Counted from the first letter of the stretch, positions 45,507-56,277 are shown. The stretch: 62,796 nucleotides of DNA from Parapedobacter soli (GCF_025460835.1 NZ_JAMXAY010000031.1:1251-64046); one strand, 5' to 3'. Notes: a model not told the origin generated them from the letters alone. Translations and numbers: made by a program.

Positions 45507-48500
45507 TTATTCCACAGTGATTTTTCCCTTCCCCGCATCCAGCTGTCTCTTCAGTGCATCGATGGGCTGCTTGAATGTCTTTGTGATAGCCCGCGCATTA
45601 TCGCCAAATGTGATTTTGTGGGTGATCACTAGTTCATTAAGTCGCTCAAATTCCTTTATAGGAATAGTGGCGGTTGGCTCGGTGGTTTTGCCATTGATAG
45701 TCCATGTTGAGATACCCCCATCAGATAGGGCCTTTAGTGTGATGCTGACAGCTGTCGTGGCCGGAATGCGTCTTGTCAGTACAGGATTGATGGCTGGAAT
45801 GCCAATCGCTACTTCAAAGGCTGCTGTTCCCAGGGTGAAAGTGAGTACCGCCAATGTAATCTGCTGGCCTTCGGGGTAGTAAAATACGATGATACCGCTT
45901 TTTATGCCTTCTTTCAGCAGCTGTGCGGGGGGGATAAGCAATTCCTTCGTATTGACCTTTACGCCTTTTGGCGCCGTTATTAAATTAATGGGGCCCGAAG
46001 CATTTATTGGGATACTGAACGATTCTATTTCGGCAGGTATTGTTCGGGTCTGTTCATCCCGGATGAAAGTTAGGGTGTATTCTGCGGTCCCACATGCGCC
46101 ACTGTCTACCGTATGAGAAATGGCTGCTTTGGGATTGTTAGGTGTTAATACCGGGGTTATCTCCACTTCATTCTCAGCGATTGGTTTGCTATCCAAGTGC
46201 CATTGGGATTTTGATGTGGTAGCGCTTGGCGCGGTGGCCCTCAGGGTTAATTGCCAATTTTGCTCACGCGCCGAATAGTCTGCTTTTGCCAGCTCGAAAG
46301 CTGCATCTGCTTTCGCTTGTATGGAGAACTGTGTCTCTGCAGCATCCCCCGACGGCAACTCATATTTTACTGTAAACACACCTTCTCCAAGCGTTGCGGG
46401 GGTCACTGTTGGAGCACTTTCTTTATTGTTTATCGTTAATTTCCCTCCTTCGGGACTGGTCTTTATAGGGTATTTGTTGTCGTCTTCTGCACAAAATATG
46501 GTCGGCTCGATAGTCACGGTGGGTTCGTTTTCGTCGGGCTTATCCGGATCCGGAACCTCGCTTTGCGGAACGGGGAATACGTAGGCGATAGGGGGGCAGT
46601 TGCTTTTACACAGATAAGGAACATAGAAATCGGCAATTACCACACCGCCGGGTAGCTGGCTATTTTGTTTCTCCTCTTCTCCCCGTCGTCTCAACGCATC
46701 TAATACTTTCGTGGCCTCTGCGCCTAGTTTTAGCTGCTCGATGAGGTTAACCGCGTCAGCATATACCTTTTGGTTGACTGCGAGTAACTTGGTGGATGTT
46801 GCTAGGGGTTTAGCTGTTGCGGTAGCCAGGCTGGTTCCCGCAGGTTGGGCGATTAACTGGAGGCCCTTTTCGGGTATGATGGGTGAATAGCGGGCAGGCG
46901 ATGGCTGGTATACAAGTACAAATGTTCCGCCTTTGGGTACGCCGGCCTTGTGTTCGAGCCCTTTGTGCTTCTCAAAATATTTGGCAAACGTCACCACCTC
47001 TTGGTATCGCACCAAGCGTTTGTTGTATTCTTCCTTGATGGCATATAGCTCTTCATTGGTGCAGTTAAATAATACGTTGTTATTCTTTGGGTCAAAAAAG
47101 TCTTTCAAGTCCTCATTTTCCGACTTTGCGGATGCCTCGATGATCGTGTCGACCGTCGATTGGTATTTATCCCATAATGCGTTATATGCATCTACTTCGA
47201 ATTCCTGAAGGTTGTTTTCAAAAAGATAGGCGAAAATTGAATTGAGTTGCTGTAGAAATACGAGAAGCATATCAGGCTTCGGCAAAATGTATTCAAAGCG
47301 CTTTCTATCGGTAATGAGAAACGTATTGATATCTTTAGCTACAAAATCCATAAGCCTGGTTTCGCTATTGTCCGAGTCTCGGTTGATAATTTTATCGATA
47401 TAGTTCACTTTTTCCGTTGTCTGCGTGGCCACCTGCTTTTGTGCCAATACTTCTTTTCTGATGGTGGCTACCCGTTTTGAAAATGTAGATAGGGAAGTGG
47501 CCTTATCAACCTTAATGGTATCGGCAATTACTATGTCGCCGATGACATTATCCCGTTTTGGCCGTAGATTACCTACGTAAGCCAGAATCTGTTCGACGCG
47601 GCATAGCAGCCCGGCAATCAGTACATTGTAGCTCGACTCTAAATCGAGTATGTTACAGGTTACCTCATTGCCATTGGTAATCCGTTCCAATTCGACAGCG
47701 CTCAGTGCAACCACATCGAAAGGAAGGTTATATGTATCCCGTTTGGTTATAATTTCCGATAATGCTGTTGAATAATGTTTGCCAACATGGCCCTCGATTC
47801 GAAATGCGTTGAATGGCTCGATATCATACAGCAGGGCATTTTCATCCTCATGCGGATGGTACTGGTTCCGTTGATGTTCTGGGCTCCACCACATGCCTAG
47901 ACTCTCATGCCTGTAATAAAATGGAATGCAGCGGTCGGAGAGCGGCTGGTTTCCGATGTAGTTGGGCATGATCCGTAGCTGCCGGCTTACGGACATCAGT
48001 GAGCCATCAAACTCCCCCACCATGTATCTTAGTCGTTGCAATAATAGCTTGACTTCCTCCTTGATGTTCTGCTGCCCGTAAAGGTAATGTACTGGAACAA
48101 AATATTGTCGGTAGTCATCCCAATGACCGAAAAGCGTACTTTCGGATGCCAAACCAAGAGCGATGTGCAGTGGAAAAGCGTGCTCTGTACTGCTACAGGT
48201 GCCCGAAAAAATACGTGCTTTATCAGCGAACTCGCGGTACGCTTTAATCAGGTCATCGATGAAGTCGTAGAAGTACTGGATATAGTGTGCATTGCCATGT
48301 TGGTGACTGAATGTATCTCGGATGGTTCTCAGGTCGAGTTTCTCGAATGGGTTAGGGGCCGAAAGCCCGAGCATACCGGCATATCGGTTCCAACACCAAC
48401 GCAAGTTCTCTCCCAGTTTATTAAGCGTATCGTTGTCCACGATGTCGTAAAATGCCTGTAGTATTTGCTCACCATTTTCTAATGATTTGCCTGTAGGCAC

Positions 48501-49100
48501 ACCGTACCGCTTCAACAGCAGGGTGTTAAATGGCGACTCATCGTTGCCGTCCAGTAGGCTGGTATGGACCAGCAGGGGTTTAATTTCGAAGTCGAGCCGT
48601 CCCCCTTTGTTATTACAATCATTTGTGTCGCAATTTTTAAGGTGCACCTGCTTGGCTTCCAGCATTAACACCACGGCGTATTCGTTTGTTTTTAACGAGG
48701 AGAGGTCCTTTTTGTTGGTGTTTGCCGAGTTGGGGGGAAGCAATTCGAAGATACCCTCTACCCCATAATAAGGAAGCGCTTTCAACTCATCATGGCACCC
48801 GGTAATCAAGTTCAAGCTATTTGGGATTTCCGGAGATAGGTAATCGGTATAGCTTGTATATAGCTGGTGGCAATGCTCAATGAGATAACCTTGGGAGGTG
48901 ATTCCGTAGCCGTCGCCGATTGTGATGCCATCGTCGGTAACGGTGATTTCCAGTCCGCAAACGATGCCGTTGCCTATCAGTCGTACCCTGGATAACCGGC
49001 TTTGCCGTTCCAAGTAATTCACCGTATCGTTTAGGTGGTTGTTGGTCAATACTTGATCGGCCTCAAAAATGGGATATGACTCAATCTTATTCATGGTCAT
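45507..49100 (-). CDS. Large eCIS protein in the tail-fibre position, with Ig-like C terminus
   Basis: The 1197-residue protein (or two residues shorter from the ATG at 49094) is not a family I can name with certainty. Residues 1-110 (YPIFEADQVLTNNHLNDTVN, RLIGNGIVCGLEITVTDDGI) resemble a structural domain seen in Bacteroidota phage-tail-like clusters. The middle is alpha-rich. After a Pro/Asp/Glu linker near 885 (VPDPDKPDENEPTVTIEPT) the last 300 residues read like three or four beta-sandwich/Ig-like modules. Its gene sits between the Afp12-like and tape-measure genes, where afp13 (tail fibre) lies in Afp/PVC clusters, so a receptor-binding or baseplate-shell role is plausible. It overlaps the upstream gene by 4 bp. 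Confidence 0.7.
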   Translation of the reverse strand: MTMNKIESYPIFEADQVLTNNHLNDTVNYLERQSRLSRVRLIGNGIVCGLEITVTDDGITIGDGYGITSQGYLIEHCHQLYTSYTDYLSPEIPNSLNLITGCHDELKALPYYGVEGIFELLPPNSANTNKKDLSSLKTNEYAVVLMLEAKQVHLKNCDTNDCNNKGGRLDFEIKPLLVHTSLLDGNDESPFNTLLLKRYGVPTGKSLENGEQILQAFYDIVDNDTLNKLGENLRWCWNRYAGMLGLSAPNPFEKLDLRTIRDTFSHQHGNAHYIQYFYDFIDDLIKAYREFADKARIFSGTCSSTEHAFPLHIALGLASESTLFGHWDDYRQYFVPVHYLYGQQNIKEEVKLLLQRLRYMVGEFDGSLMSVSRQLRIMPNYIGNQPLSDRCIPFYYRHESLGMWWSPEHQRNQYHPHEDENALLYDIEPFNAFRIEGHVGKHYSTALSEIITKRDTYNLPFDVVALSAVELERITNGNEVTCNILDLESSYNVLIAGLLCRVEQILAYVGNLRPKRDNVIGDIVIADTIKVDKATSLSTFSKRVATIRKEVLAQKQVATQTTEKVNYIDKIINRDSDNSETRLMDFVAKDINTFLITDRKRFEYILPKPDMLLVFLQQLNSIFAYLFENNLQEFEVDAYNALWDKYQSTVDTIIEASAKSENEDLKDFFDPKNNNVLFNCTNEELYAIKEEYNKRLVRYQEVVTFAKYFEKHKGLEHKAGVPKGGTFVLVYQPSPARYSPIIPEKGLQLIAQPAGTSLATATAKPLATSTKLLAVNQKVYADAVNLIEQLKLGAEATKVLDALRRRGEEEKQNSQLPGGVVIADFYVPYLCKSNCPPIAYVFPVPQSEVPDPDKPDENEPTVTIEPTIFCAEDDNKYPIKTSPEGGKLTINNKESAPTVTPATLGEGVFTVKYELPSGDAAETQFSIQAKADAAFELAKADYSAREQNWQLTLRATAPSATTSKSQWHLDSKPIAENEVEITPVLTPNNPKAAISHTVDSGACGTAEYTLTFIRDEQTRTIPAEIESFSIPINASGPINLITAPKGVKVNTKELLIPPAQLLKEGIKSGIIVFYYPEGQQITLAVLTFTLGTAAFEVAIGIPAINPVLTRRIPATTAVSITLKALSDGGISTWTINGKTTEPTATIPIKEFERLNELVITHKITFGDNARAITKTFKQPIDALKRQLDAGKGKITVE

Positions 49101-52033
49101 TGATTTAAATAAGTTCCTAATATTGTTCTACCCAGCATGACGGGGTTGTTTTCGATATTACTTTCGGCACAGTTGTGCAGGGTCGCCTGCGGATACACGT
49201 TCTTTAATTGCGGTAGTAGAGCCAGAAGGCCATCGTTGGAAGCTTGTAATTCCGATGGATCATCGCCTTTGTTTTGAACGTAGCTGGCAAGTGCTGTTAT
49301 CCAAACCCGGTAATTGGTTTCAAATTGCCGGAGTTGTTCATTGTTGATCCAGCAAACTTTGATTTGGACATGTGCGGGGGCTTCCTCTTGAAACTTGTTT
49401 TCTACGTAGCTTCTGAAAGAGAGGTGGTCGAAATGGTCAGGCCAATACGGAAGTATCACCGACACACGGAATGAATAAGGATCGAGTTCACATTGACAAT
49501 CTGTGTCGATTTCGCACAGGTCCATCAATTTGAACGCAGGTGTCCGAGGACGTAGTAAGATATGCTCGATAAGGTGGAGCCCTTCGGGGTCACCGCAACC
49601 CTCGGCAAATTCGGCAGCCAGTGCTTCAATGGTTCCTGTAGCTTCTTCGGTATTTTCAAACATTTTTGGCGTCTCCGCCACGCTTTCACCATCAGCCCGT
49701 AATACAATTTTACCATCCTCGAAATGGTAATTATCAGTTATCTCAGCTGAGCTGATTACCTTAGCAAGTGCTGTCTCCGCATCTTCCTTGGTGGCAAATT
49801 TCGACGATGTCAATACTACCCCATCGCGTGATCTCAATTCAAAACGATGCATACACCGAACTCCCCCATCTAGGGGCTCTTCTTCGCATAGGATGTCCAC
49901 TTGCTTGATGCAGTATAGAAACCTGCGGGTTAGGTTTTGTATACCCGCGAGAGCCCCAACCTTTTTTTCCAATCCCGAGATATTATCTGCACCCCAAAGC
50001 TGGTCCGCAGCTAACGTAAATTCTTCGGTTTGCGGGCAGTAGTTAAATGCTTTCGAGCGGTTTGCGCTAAGTTCAGGGTATTGTTTTAGCACCTGTGTTT
50101 TTGCAGCAATAAGCTCATCGGAGGCAATGTGCTCTACTGTTTGTTCATCATAGTTGATTTGGTAGCGGAGTAATGCGAAATCATTGAAAGACTCGGCGAA
50201 TCGGGCTAACAGATGGTCTAAGAAGCGGTTTCTCCGCTCATTGCATTGTGTTTGGTTTTCATATAGCGCTTGCCATTTGGGGCTCATGGGCCCCAGATCA
50301 ATTGCATCTTTCAAGTCGGCCGATAGTAAACCTTCGGTATCTTTAATGCTGTCGAGGTACTGTGCAAAGTAAGTCTGCTCGAGTTCCTCTATAGAAAATA
50401 GACGTTTTGCATTGGTTAGCTGAGCAAGGAAGTCTGCTAGCAGCTGCTCAAAGAAAAGCAGATACCCCCTCAATTGCTGCTGCTGGGCTTTGCGTGTGGC
50501 GTCAGCGTGAGGTGGCAAGCCCGACTCACCTACACCATATACGGCGGGCAAGTCGTATTGTACAGGCCAAAAGCTGAGCGTATCGCGTGATGTACCGGCA
50601 TCGACATTGATTTCTATGTCGTAACCCTTGCGTCTCCCCATGGAATACTGGGCCCTCGTTATCGCCAGGATGTCGCTCACTTCTTTTATACGCGCACGGA
50701 ACGGGTAACCATTTTTAAAAAGTAGGATTTTGGATTGTGAGCTACTTAATATGGGTTTATGGTTTGGGCTAATGGCCATACACCAATCTCGGCCGACAAA
50801 ACCATCAACCGGCTTTCCGTCCGCTCCGTATTTTGTCATTAACAGATTTCTAATTGCAGCAACACCGTCTATATCCATCAGCAAGTTGATGATATCCGAT
50901 GCATACAGCTGGGTTTGTAATTGGGTGCGTTCTAATTCTTCAGGATCGATGAACCCATTGTTCAGTGCTGTGCCATTGTAGATATCGGGTATTTCCCAAC
51001 CTCTGTCGAGCAATTCTTTTAGTGAATAGAAATTGACCGAAGGATTTAGATACCTCTCAATTGCAAAGAACATTTCGGCTTGTACGCGCTCAATATCTGT
51101 ATCAGGGAGCACATCGACATCCATGCAAAAAGCGATTTCTTCGTATGCTACCTGTTTTATCGAAAAGAAGTCTTCGCATAAGTTCCGGTGTGCGTGAAGC
51201 TGTTTGACCACTCGCTTAAAAATGCCATCGATGACATGTAGTTTCTGTAAAAATGTGTCTGCGATCTGCTGTACATATGCCGCATCTTCCAACAGCAGAC
51301 CAAGCTGTGCCGGCATTATTTTTCCAGTTGGGGGCTGTAAGGTGACGGTCATCCCAAAGGGGACGGTAACGGTATTTCCGTCCTCCTTGGTGAAAACGAG
51401 TTCATATTGTTCAGGATCAGGGGCCTGGCGTATAGAAACGGATGTGAACGTGTCGGTTATGATATGGGGCGGTACTTGGCCATATGATGGTAATTCGAAT
51501 TTTACCACAAAATCGCCTCCTGGGCTGGTTAATTCCACATCGCCGGTGTTCAGGTCGCCGTACGTATCATCATTTTCAAAGTCTAAAATCACGTCGTATA
51601 GGCCATTGAGCGTGATTTCCTTGTCGGATGGCTCCACCTGAAGCACTTTATTCTGCAGATCAAAGAACAGAGGAACTTCTTGCTGTTTGGTAGGGGAGAG
51701 CCAAGCGTTATGTATGCCCTCGATATCTAACAATAGCTTACGGTAATCTGAAATCGTGAAGGGGTGGTTGGTCAATATCTGCCTTGCCGGATACAGCACT
51801 TGGTCGGTGGAACCATGCAGCAGATGCTTCATTTCAAAGGAGGACCTGTAGCCAAGTTCCGTAATCGCATAACATAATGCTTCCAATATGGTGATTCCCG
51901 GATCGTGCGCATTGTAATCGGTCCAAAGACTGCTGGCTAATTGTTCGATATGCTTCAACCCCTCGCCACGCAAGAACTCATAATTGAGTGCGGGGGGCAA
52001 CTGCTGCCTTTCTGGTATGGTATAATTTTTCAT
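49097..52033 (-). CDS. Baseplate component, Afp12-like
   Basis: I use the ATG at 52033 (MKNYTIPERQQ), which overlaps the preceding stop as ATGA; an in-frame GTG at 52039 would add two residues. The 978-residue protein has the motif WTDYNAHDPGITILEALCYA near residues 39-58, a hallmark of large baseplate proteins of contractile systems. The C-terminal part has VILPYWPDHFDHLSFR and EEAPAHVQIKVCWI, also typical. By position after the baseplate J gene it corresponds to Afp12/Pvc12, part of the baseplate wedge. It is longer-range alpha/beta with no transmembrane segments. Confidence 0.8.
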   Translation of the reverse strand: MKNYTIPERQQLPPALNYEFLRGEGLKHIEQLASSLWTDYNAHDPGITILEALCYAITELGYRSSFEMKHLLHGSTDQVLYPARQILTNHPFTISDYRKLLLDIEGIHNAWLSPTKQQEVPLFFDLQNKVLQVEPSDKEITLNGLYDVILDFENDDTYGDLNTGDVELTSPGGDFVVKFELPSYGQVPPHIITDTFTSVSIRQAPDPEQYELVFTKEDGNTVTVPFGMTVTLQPPTGKIMPAQLGLLLEDAAYVQQIADTFLQKLHVIDGIFKRVVKQLHAHRNLCEDFFSIKQVAYEEIAFCMDVDVLPDTDIERVQAEMFFAIERYLNPSVNFYSLKELLDRGWEIPDIYNGTALNNGFIDPEELERTQLQTQLYASDIINLLMDIDGVAAIRNLLMTKYGADGKPVDGFVGRDWCMAISPNHKPILSSSQSKILLFKNGYPFRARIKEVSDILAITRAQYSMGRRKGYDIEINVDAGTSRDTLSFWPVQYDLPAVYGVGESGLPPHADATRKAQQQQLRGYLLFFEQLLADFLAQLTNAKRLFSIEELEQTYFAQYLDSIKDTEGLLSADLKDAIDLGPMSPKWQALYENQTQCNERRNRFLDHLLARFAESFNDFALLRYQINYDEQTVEHIASDELIAAKTQVLKQYPELSANRSKAFNYCPQTEEFTLAADQLWGADNISGLEKKVGALAGIQNLTRRFLYCIKQVDILCEEEPLDGGVRCMHRFELRSRDGVVLTSSKFATKEDAETALAKVISSAEITDNYHFEDGKIVLRADGESVAETPKMFENTEEATGTIEALAAEFAEGCGDPEGLHLIEHILLRPRTPAFKLMDLCEIDTDCQCELDPYSFRVSVILPYWPDHFDHLSFRSYVENKFQEEAPAHVQIKVCWINNEQLRQFETNYRVWITALASYVQNKGDDPSELQASNDGLLALLPQLKNVYPQATLHNCAESNIENNPVMLGRTILGTYLNQ

Positions 52034-55000
52034 ACACACTCACATTTTGATGTTACACGGATCAAATGCCGGGATCTCTCATCGGCATACGAAACCAATA
52101 TGGACCGGGATGAGGTGGCTGTTACTTCGTCGATATCGTAATTGGCTGCCTTAATAGCGGTGTGTTCGTCGCGGATAATATGATGCATTTTGAATGCGCT
52201 GAGCACATCCACATAGGGGCGTTCTTCAATAAAATTGATGAGGGTACTTTTGTGTACTTTGCCACCAAATGATACCGATGCGGACGTATCGAATGCCCAA
52301 GGGCAAAGGAAACGCTCGATATCGTCATTTAGTAGGGTAAGGTGATATGCCTCATCCTTTCCTGGCATGAAAGCCACATTGAATTCGAGTTGGATTTCCT
52401 CGAATTGTGGATTTCGAACGTGCAACGTGGTAAATGGGTTTTTAAGATTTTCTAAGTATTCGGCAATAGCTACCAAGGTCCCGATCGGTGTATAGGGGCG
52501 TAAGGGATTTGCGTGGGAGGACTTACTCAAATCCGGAATAGTGACTATAGTTATATGGCCGGGATAATTTTCGCAGAATACGGTTGATCCACGGTCTTCG
52601 ATGAAGCCTGCCCGGTTTATACACTTTACTTTGTAGATCGAGGGAAACTGCGCTAGCACTAAATGTTCATAATCCCACATGGTGATAGCTCTTTGTTTAT
52701 GACGAAGCAGCTCACTGGTGCGGGAATAGAACTGATCGGCCGACTCAAGGGGCCGCCCACCAAATGAATCTGATGGCTGCTCGATTTGCTTTATCGCCCC
52801 GTCACTCACTACCAGTTTCGAAATCGTTCCTTTGGGCCTTACATCTTTGAAATAATTGCCTTTTTCTCCTTCCTGTACCAACTCGACATGCGCGGCCTGC
52901 GCCCGTATAGCGGTCAATTGACATATAGCATCAATCTCGCCTTGGACAGCCGTTTTTATCCAAATTATTCCAGCGGGCATTAGCGTACCGTTGAGGGTTG
53001 CATCTGCCGGTATTGATAGGGTGACGATTCCAGTGCGAGAGAGGTGCTTTGTGCCATCAACCAACATCCCTTTCTCGAAAAGTACCCAATTGTTGTCGCT
53101 ATCGAGATAATACCAGTATACCGTTTCGACCGGTTTGAGCGGGTTTGAACTGCCTTCTACAACATCGACGAGTAACGACACCGTGTTGGGCGACTGGATG
53201 CCGGCAAGCCCGATGAAAAACTCACCATTGTTTGAAATAGTAGGTAGGACGTGGATGCCCTTGTTGTCATCGATTTGTTTATAACCAAACGGATGGAGGT
53301 GGAAGAATGCATGGTGGTCTGGCTGTCCGAAAGTTACCGTTTCGGCGGCTGAATAATTTATCTCGAACTTGTCGACAACCAGCTCCGGTGGTGTCGGCGT
53401 CGAGCTTCTCACCATTTTGAATCCCTCGAATTGAGTGGCGGAGATAACTGACTCGAGCATTTCTGAGCGTGTATCGGCCACTTCGAGTTTTTTGGCGGAG
53501 ATCTCTTTTACTTCGGCCTCATCAGCGTCAGACTTAAGTAGACTTCTAACGATGGTTGTCGCCTGCGGGAGAATTTTCATTAGTTTGGTCTCGTTAAAAC
53601 TCTGCGTTAGACTGTCCATGAACGACGACAGCGAGTAACGGTTACTGTTTAGCGATAATCTGATGTACCCATCTCGATTGCCTGCTCCGTAGCCGTGCCC
53701 TGTACCTCCCGTGGTTGCCGCTTCTTGGATGGGATGCCCCGGTATGTCCATTGTATAGTGGGTGTCGCCGGCAACAACGGGTAGTCGGTGCCAACGTCCG
53801 CGGAAGAGGTAGTCGGCAGAAAACAAAGCAGGCAGGTCGGTTGCCAAGGCCAATGATGTCAATGGCTTTTGGAATAGCTCGTCGCTGCCGATATAAAACC
53901 CTGCGCCTCGGTTGGGGAGGTCTCCAAACGGCTTAAACGGTTTGCTGCCATCAAGTAAACCGATGTCATTACTGAGCGTCGCATATTTATAGCCTTGTAC
54001 GTCTACGCTCAATTGTATTTCATCGATGGTCAATGCTGCTAACGAGTCATAGCTCATGCCAGAGGCTTCTTGGTCGAAATAGACCATTAATAGCGGTAGG
54101 GTAGTGTGGATACTGCGCTGGTGGATTTTTTCATCGTAGTGTTGGATCACCCCTTTCCCTCCGTCTAAGGCAATAGAAAACCTAAGTATGTCATCTTTTG
54201 GGCGATAAGTTGCATTCACGCGATTTTCTAACCATCCTTTTTCGCCGGTCAGTTCGGTTTTGAGTGCGATGTTGCTCGAACCTGTTTTCGTGTTTCTAGA
54301 CAAGGCTTTGTTAAGCCGGATAGAGACGGTAATGGTCCGTTCTCCCCCTTTTAGGAACAGAAGTTTTGATGCGATTGCAAATCCAGTCGACGGAGTCGGA
54401 ACAGTGGCGTCCCCAAAGAGAAATACCGGCTCCTGATTGCTGTCTTCGGTTGCATACAGCCGCCCCTTATCTTTGTATAGCGAATGGACCTTTACCACCG
54501 ACGCTTGATTGAGTAATACATCTTTCGAAAGGCGATAAGTAAGCGGTTTGCCATCGCTGTCTTTCCCACCCTTGAATAGGGTTCCGGTTTTCAGCAGGTG
54601 GTTGCCCAGTTGTTTATGCAAACCGATGATAAGGTGGGCACTATCCGGCTCGGGCCGCCGTTGTTTTAGTTGCAGCACATCATGGTAATAATATTCGAGA
54701 TGTTTTTTGCCGTATTGGTTCAATTCGTATTGTGCATGGCCGAATAACTTTAGAAAAGTTTGCAATAGGGCTATATGGGGTTGGTGTTTATCGTAGTTTT
54801 CTAGGGAACTTGCAAATAATATTCCTGCTTTCCGTATAGCCAATGCGGTGGCCGTAAGTACTGCGCTTACCTGTTGTTGGAAGAGGTTGTGATGGGTTAT
54901 GAAATTAATTTTCATAAGCTCATCTGCATCGGGAACGCTCAGGTTGAGCAGGGTTTCTTCTGGCACATCACTGATATAGCCGAATTTATACGTTGCTAAA

Positions 55001-55563
55001 GAAGAATTCAGCGTAGCCAGTGGTGCTAGCGGATCCGTGACAATCGACGTAGGCAGGAGGCTCGGATTTGCCGCACGGAAAGTTAACAACGCCCTTACCG
55101 GCTTGTCTATTCTCGAAGCGATGATGTCCTGGATTTCCCGTTGATAATCCAGGTCGCTATCCATCAGCCCACATTGCGTATCCACGGTCTTGGCCAAGGT
55201 ATATACCAGGTCGAATAGGAATTTGAAGCATCGTTTAGCCTCGTCTTTTGCTGATGCCCTGACAGCAACACGGAGACGCTTTACAAGTGATTTGTAATAG
55301 GTGGTGAATACAACGGGATCCAGGGATGCCAGGGTAGCCAAAATAACACTGAGGTCTCGCTGAATAAGGGGCTCCCAGGTTCCAAGAGCCTTGTTTTCTT
55401 TGTCGATGTAAGTTAAGTGGGCCGCATAATTCCGAATGAACATCAGGAGCTGTGCCAAATTCCGCTCATCCACTTGGGCAAAGGTGGGAGATAGTGCTTC
55501 TAGCGGCCTTTCGTGCTGTGCCGTTCCCTCACGCCTCAAACTATTTTTATCTGAACAAGCCAT
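52030..55563 (-). CDS. Baseplate J-like wedge protein (Afp11)
   Basis: The 1177-residue protein shows the gp6/J-like core near residues 930-1140: RPLESADQFYSRTSELLRHK, RAITMWDYEHLVLAQFPSIY, KVKCINRAG and PIGTLVAIAEYLENLKNPFT. The long N-terminal part is helical and then beta-rich. Afp11/Pvc11 is the main wedge protein that links hub to sheath. Its gene follows gp25 after 3 bp, and it is translated in overlap with the Afp12-like gene. Confidence 0.87.
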   Translation of the reverse strand: MACSDKNSLRREGTAQHERPLEALSPTFAQVDERNLAQLLMFIRNYAAHLTYIDKENKALGTWEPLIQRDLSVILATLASLDPVVFTTYYKSLVKRLRVAVRASAKDEAKRCFKFLFDLVYTLAKTVDTQCGLMDSDLDYQREIQDIIASRIDKPVRALLTFRAANPSLLPTSIVTDPLAPLATLNSSLATYKFGYISDVPEETLLNLSVPDADELMKINFITHHNLFQQQVSAVLTATALAIRKAGILFASSLENYDKHQPHIALLQTFLKLFGHAQYELNQYGKKHLEYYYHDVLQLKQRRPEPDSAHLIIGLHKQLGNHLLKTGTLFKGGKDSDGKPLTYRLSKDVLLNQASVVKVHSLYKDKGRLYATEDSNQEPVFLFGDATVPTPSTGFAIASKLLFLKGGERTITVSIRLNKALSRNTKTGSSNIALKTELTGEKGWLENRVNATYRPKDDILRFSIALDGGKGVIQHYDEKIHQRSIHTTLPLLMVYFDQEASGMSYDSLAALTIDEIQLSVDVQGYKYATLSNDIGLLDGSKPFKPFGDLPNRGAGFYIGSDELFQKPLTSLALATDLPALFSADYLFRGRWHRLPVVAGDTHYTMDIPGHPIQEAATTGGTGHGYGAGNRDGYIRLSLNSNRYSLSSFMDSLTQSFNETKLMKILPQATTIVRSLLKSDADEAEVKEISAKKLEVADTRSEMLESVISATQFEGFKMVRSSTPTPPELVVDKFEINYSAAETVTFGQPDHHAFFHLHPFGYKQIDDNKGIHVLPTISNNGEFFIGLAGIQSPNTVSLLVDVVEGSSNPLKPVETVYWYYLDSDNNWVLFEKGMLVDGTKHLSRTGIVTLSIPADATLNGTLMPAGIIWIKTAVQGEIDAICQLTAIRAQAAHVELVQEGEKGNYFKDVRPKGTISKLVVSDGAIKQIEQPSDSFGGRPLESADQFYSRTSELLRHKQRAITMWDYEHLVLAQFPSIYKVKCINRAGFIEDRGSTVFCENYPGHITIVTIPDLSKSSHANPLRPYTPIGTLVAIAEYLENLKNPFTTLHVRNPQFEEIQLEFNVAFMPGKDEAYHLTLLNDDIERFLCPWAFDTSASVSFGGKVHKSTLINFIEERPYVDVLSAFKMHHIIRDEHTAIKAANYDIDEVTATSSRSILVSYADERSRHLIRVTSKCECV

Positions 55564-55566
55564 GGC

Positions 55567-55986
55567 TTATCGTTTTACATTGGTGTTCTCTTGGAGATAA
55601 AACGGGAAAACATAGTTGAACCGTGAGTTGGTGGCACGTATGGTATAATCTACCGTGACAAGGATTTGTCCTTCCAGCTCTCCGGTATCGACCAATTCGA
55701 TTTTATTTACGTCGATACGGGGCTCATGATATAATATAGCTGTCTGTATGAGGTCTTTTATGTAGGTTTTCATTGTTGTTGTCAATGGCTCGAATAACAA
55801 TTCATCCAACTGGCACCCATAGCTGGGGAGCATCACACGCTCTCCGGGGCGTGTAGAAAGTAAGATTTCCAGACTGCTTCGAATATCCTCGATACCGCTT
55901 ATCATGTTTACTGTGCCGGTTTGGTTTTCAAACTGCGGTGGGAAACTCCAGCCGGTCCCTAAGAAAGATTTATGTAGTTTATCCAT
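55567..55986 (-). CDS. GPW/gp25 baseplate wedge protein (Afp9)
   Basis: The 139-residue protein matches the gp25/GPW family: LGTGWSFPPQFENQTGTVNM, then the core IRSSLEILLSTRPGERVMLP (about 34-53) and SYGCQLDELLFEPLT, the conserved EPR-containing loop region YHEPRIDVNKIEL and a C-terminal VTVDYTIRATNS strand. gp25-like proteins nucleate sheath attachment to the baseplate. The gene lies after PAAR, a swapped order relative to Afp (afp9 then afp10). Confidence 0.92.
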   Translation of the reverse strand: MDKLHKSFLGTGWSFPPQFENQTGTVNMISGIEDIRSSLEILLSTRPGERVMLPSYGCQLDELLFEPLTTTMKTYIKDLIQTAILYHEPRIDVNKIELVDTGELEGQILVTVDYTIRATNSRFNYVFPFYLQENTNVKR

Positions 55987-55992
55987 GGTTCA

Positions 55993-56277
55993 TCATCCTA
56001 TAATTACCGTTGCACAACCGGAGGTTATAACCCCTCCATGTGCGGTCGGATCTCCCAGCCGGGCAGCTGGGAGTCCGCCGATTAATACCGTTGCAGACCC
56101 TTTCACGATTGCATTTGGTGGCCCAGGGCAAGCACATAGGTCGCCCATGCGGGCCGCGGGTAGCCCTGCTATTAATACGGTCGGGCAACCCAGGGGCAAT
56201 ATTATACCTCCGACATGTGGATTTGGGCTGCTCATCGGGCAGGTATGCATATCACTTATTCTCGCGGCCAAACTCAT
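55993..56277 (-). CDS. PAAR spike-tip protein (Afp10)
   Basis: The 94-residue protein has the two-fold PAAR layout: LAARISDMHTCPMSSPNPHV, then GCPTVLIAGLPAARMGDLCA, CPGPPN, and GSATVLIGGLPAARLGDPTA followed by HGG and GCATVIIG. The His/Cys residues expected to bind zinc are present. It is a minimal PAAR with no C-terminal toxin extension, so it acts as the tip of the VgrG-like spike encoded just upstream in the operon. Confidence 0.93.
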   Translation of the reverse strand: MSLAARISDMHTCPMSSPNPHVGGIILPLGCPTVLIAGLPAARMGDLCACPGPPNAIVKGSATVLIGGLPAARLGDPTAHGGVITSGCATVIIG

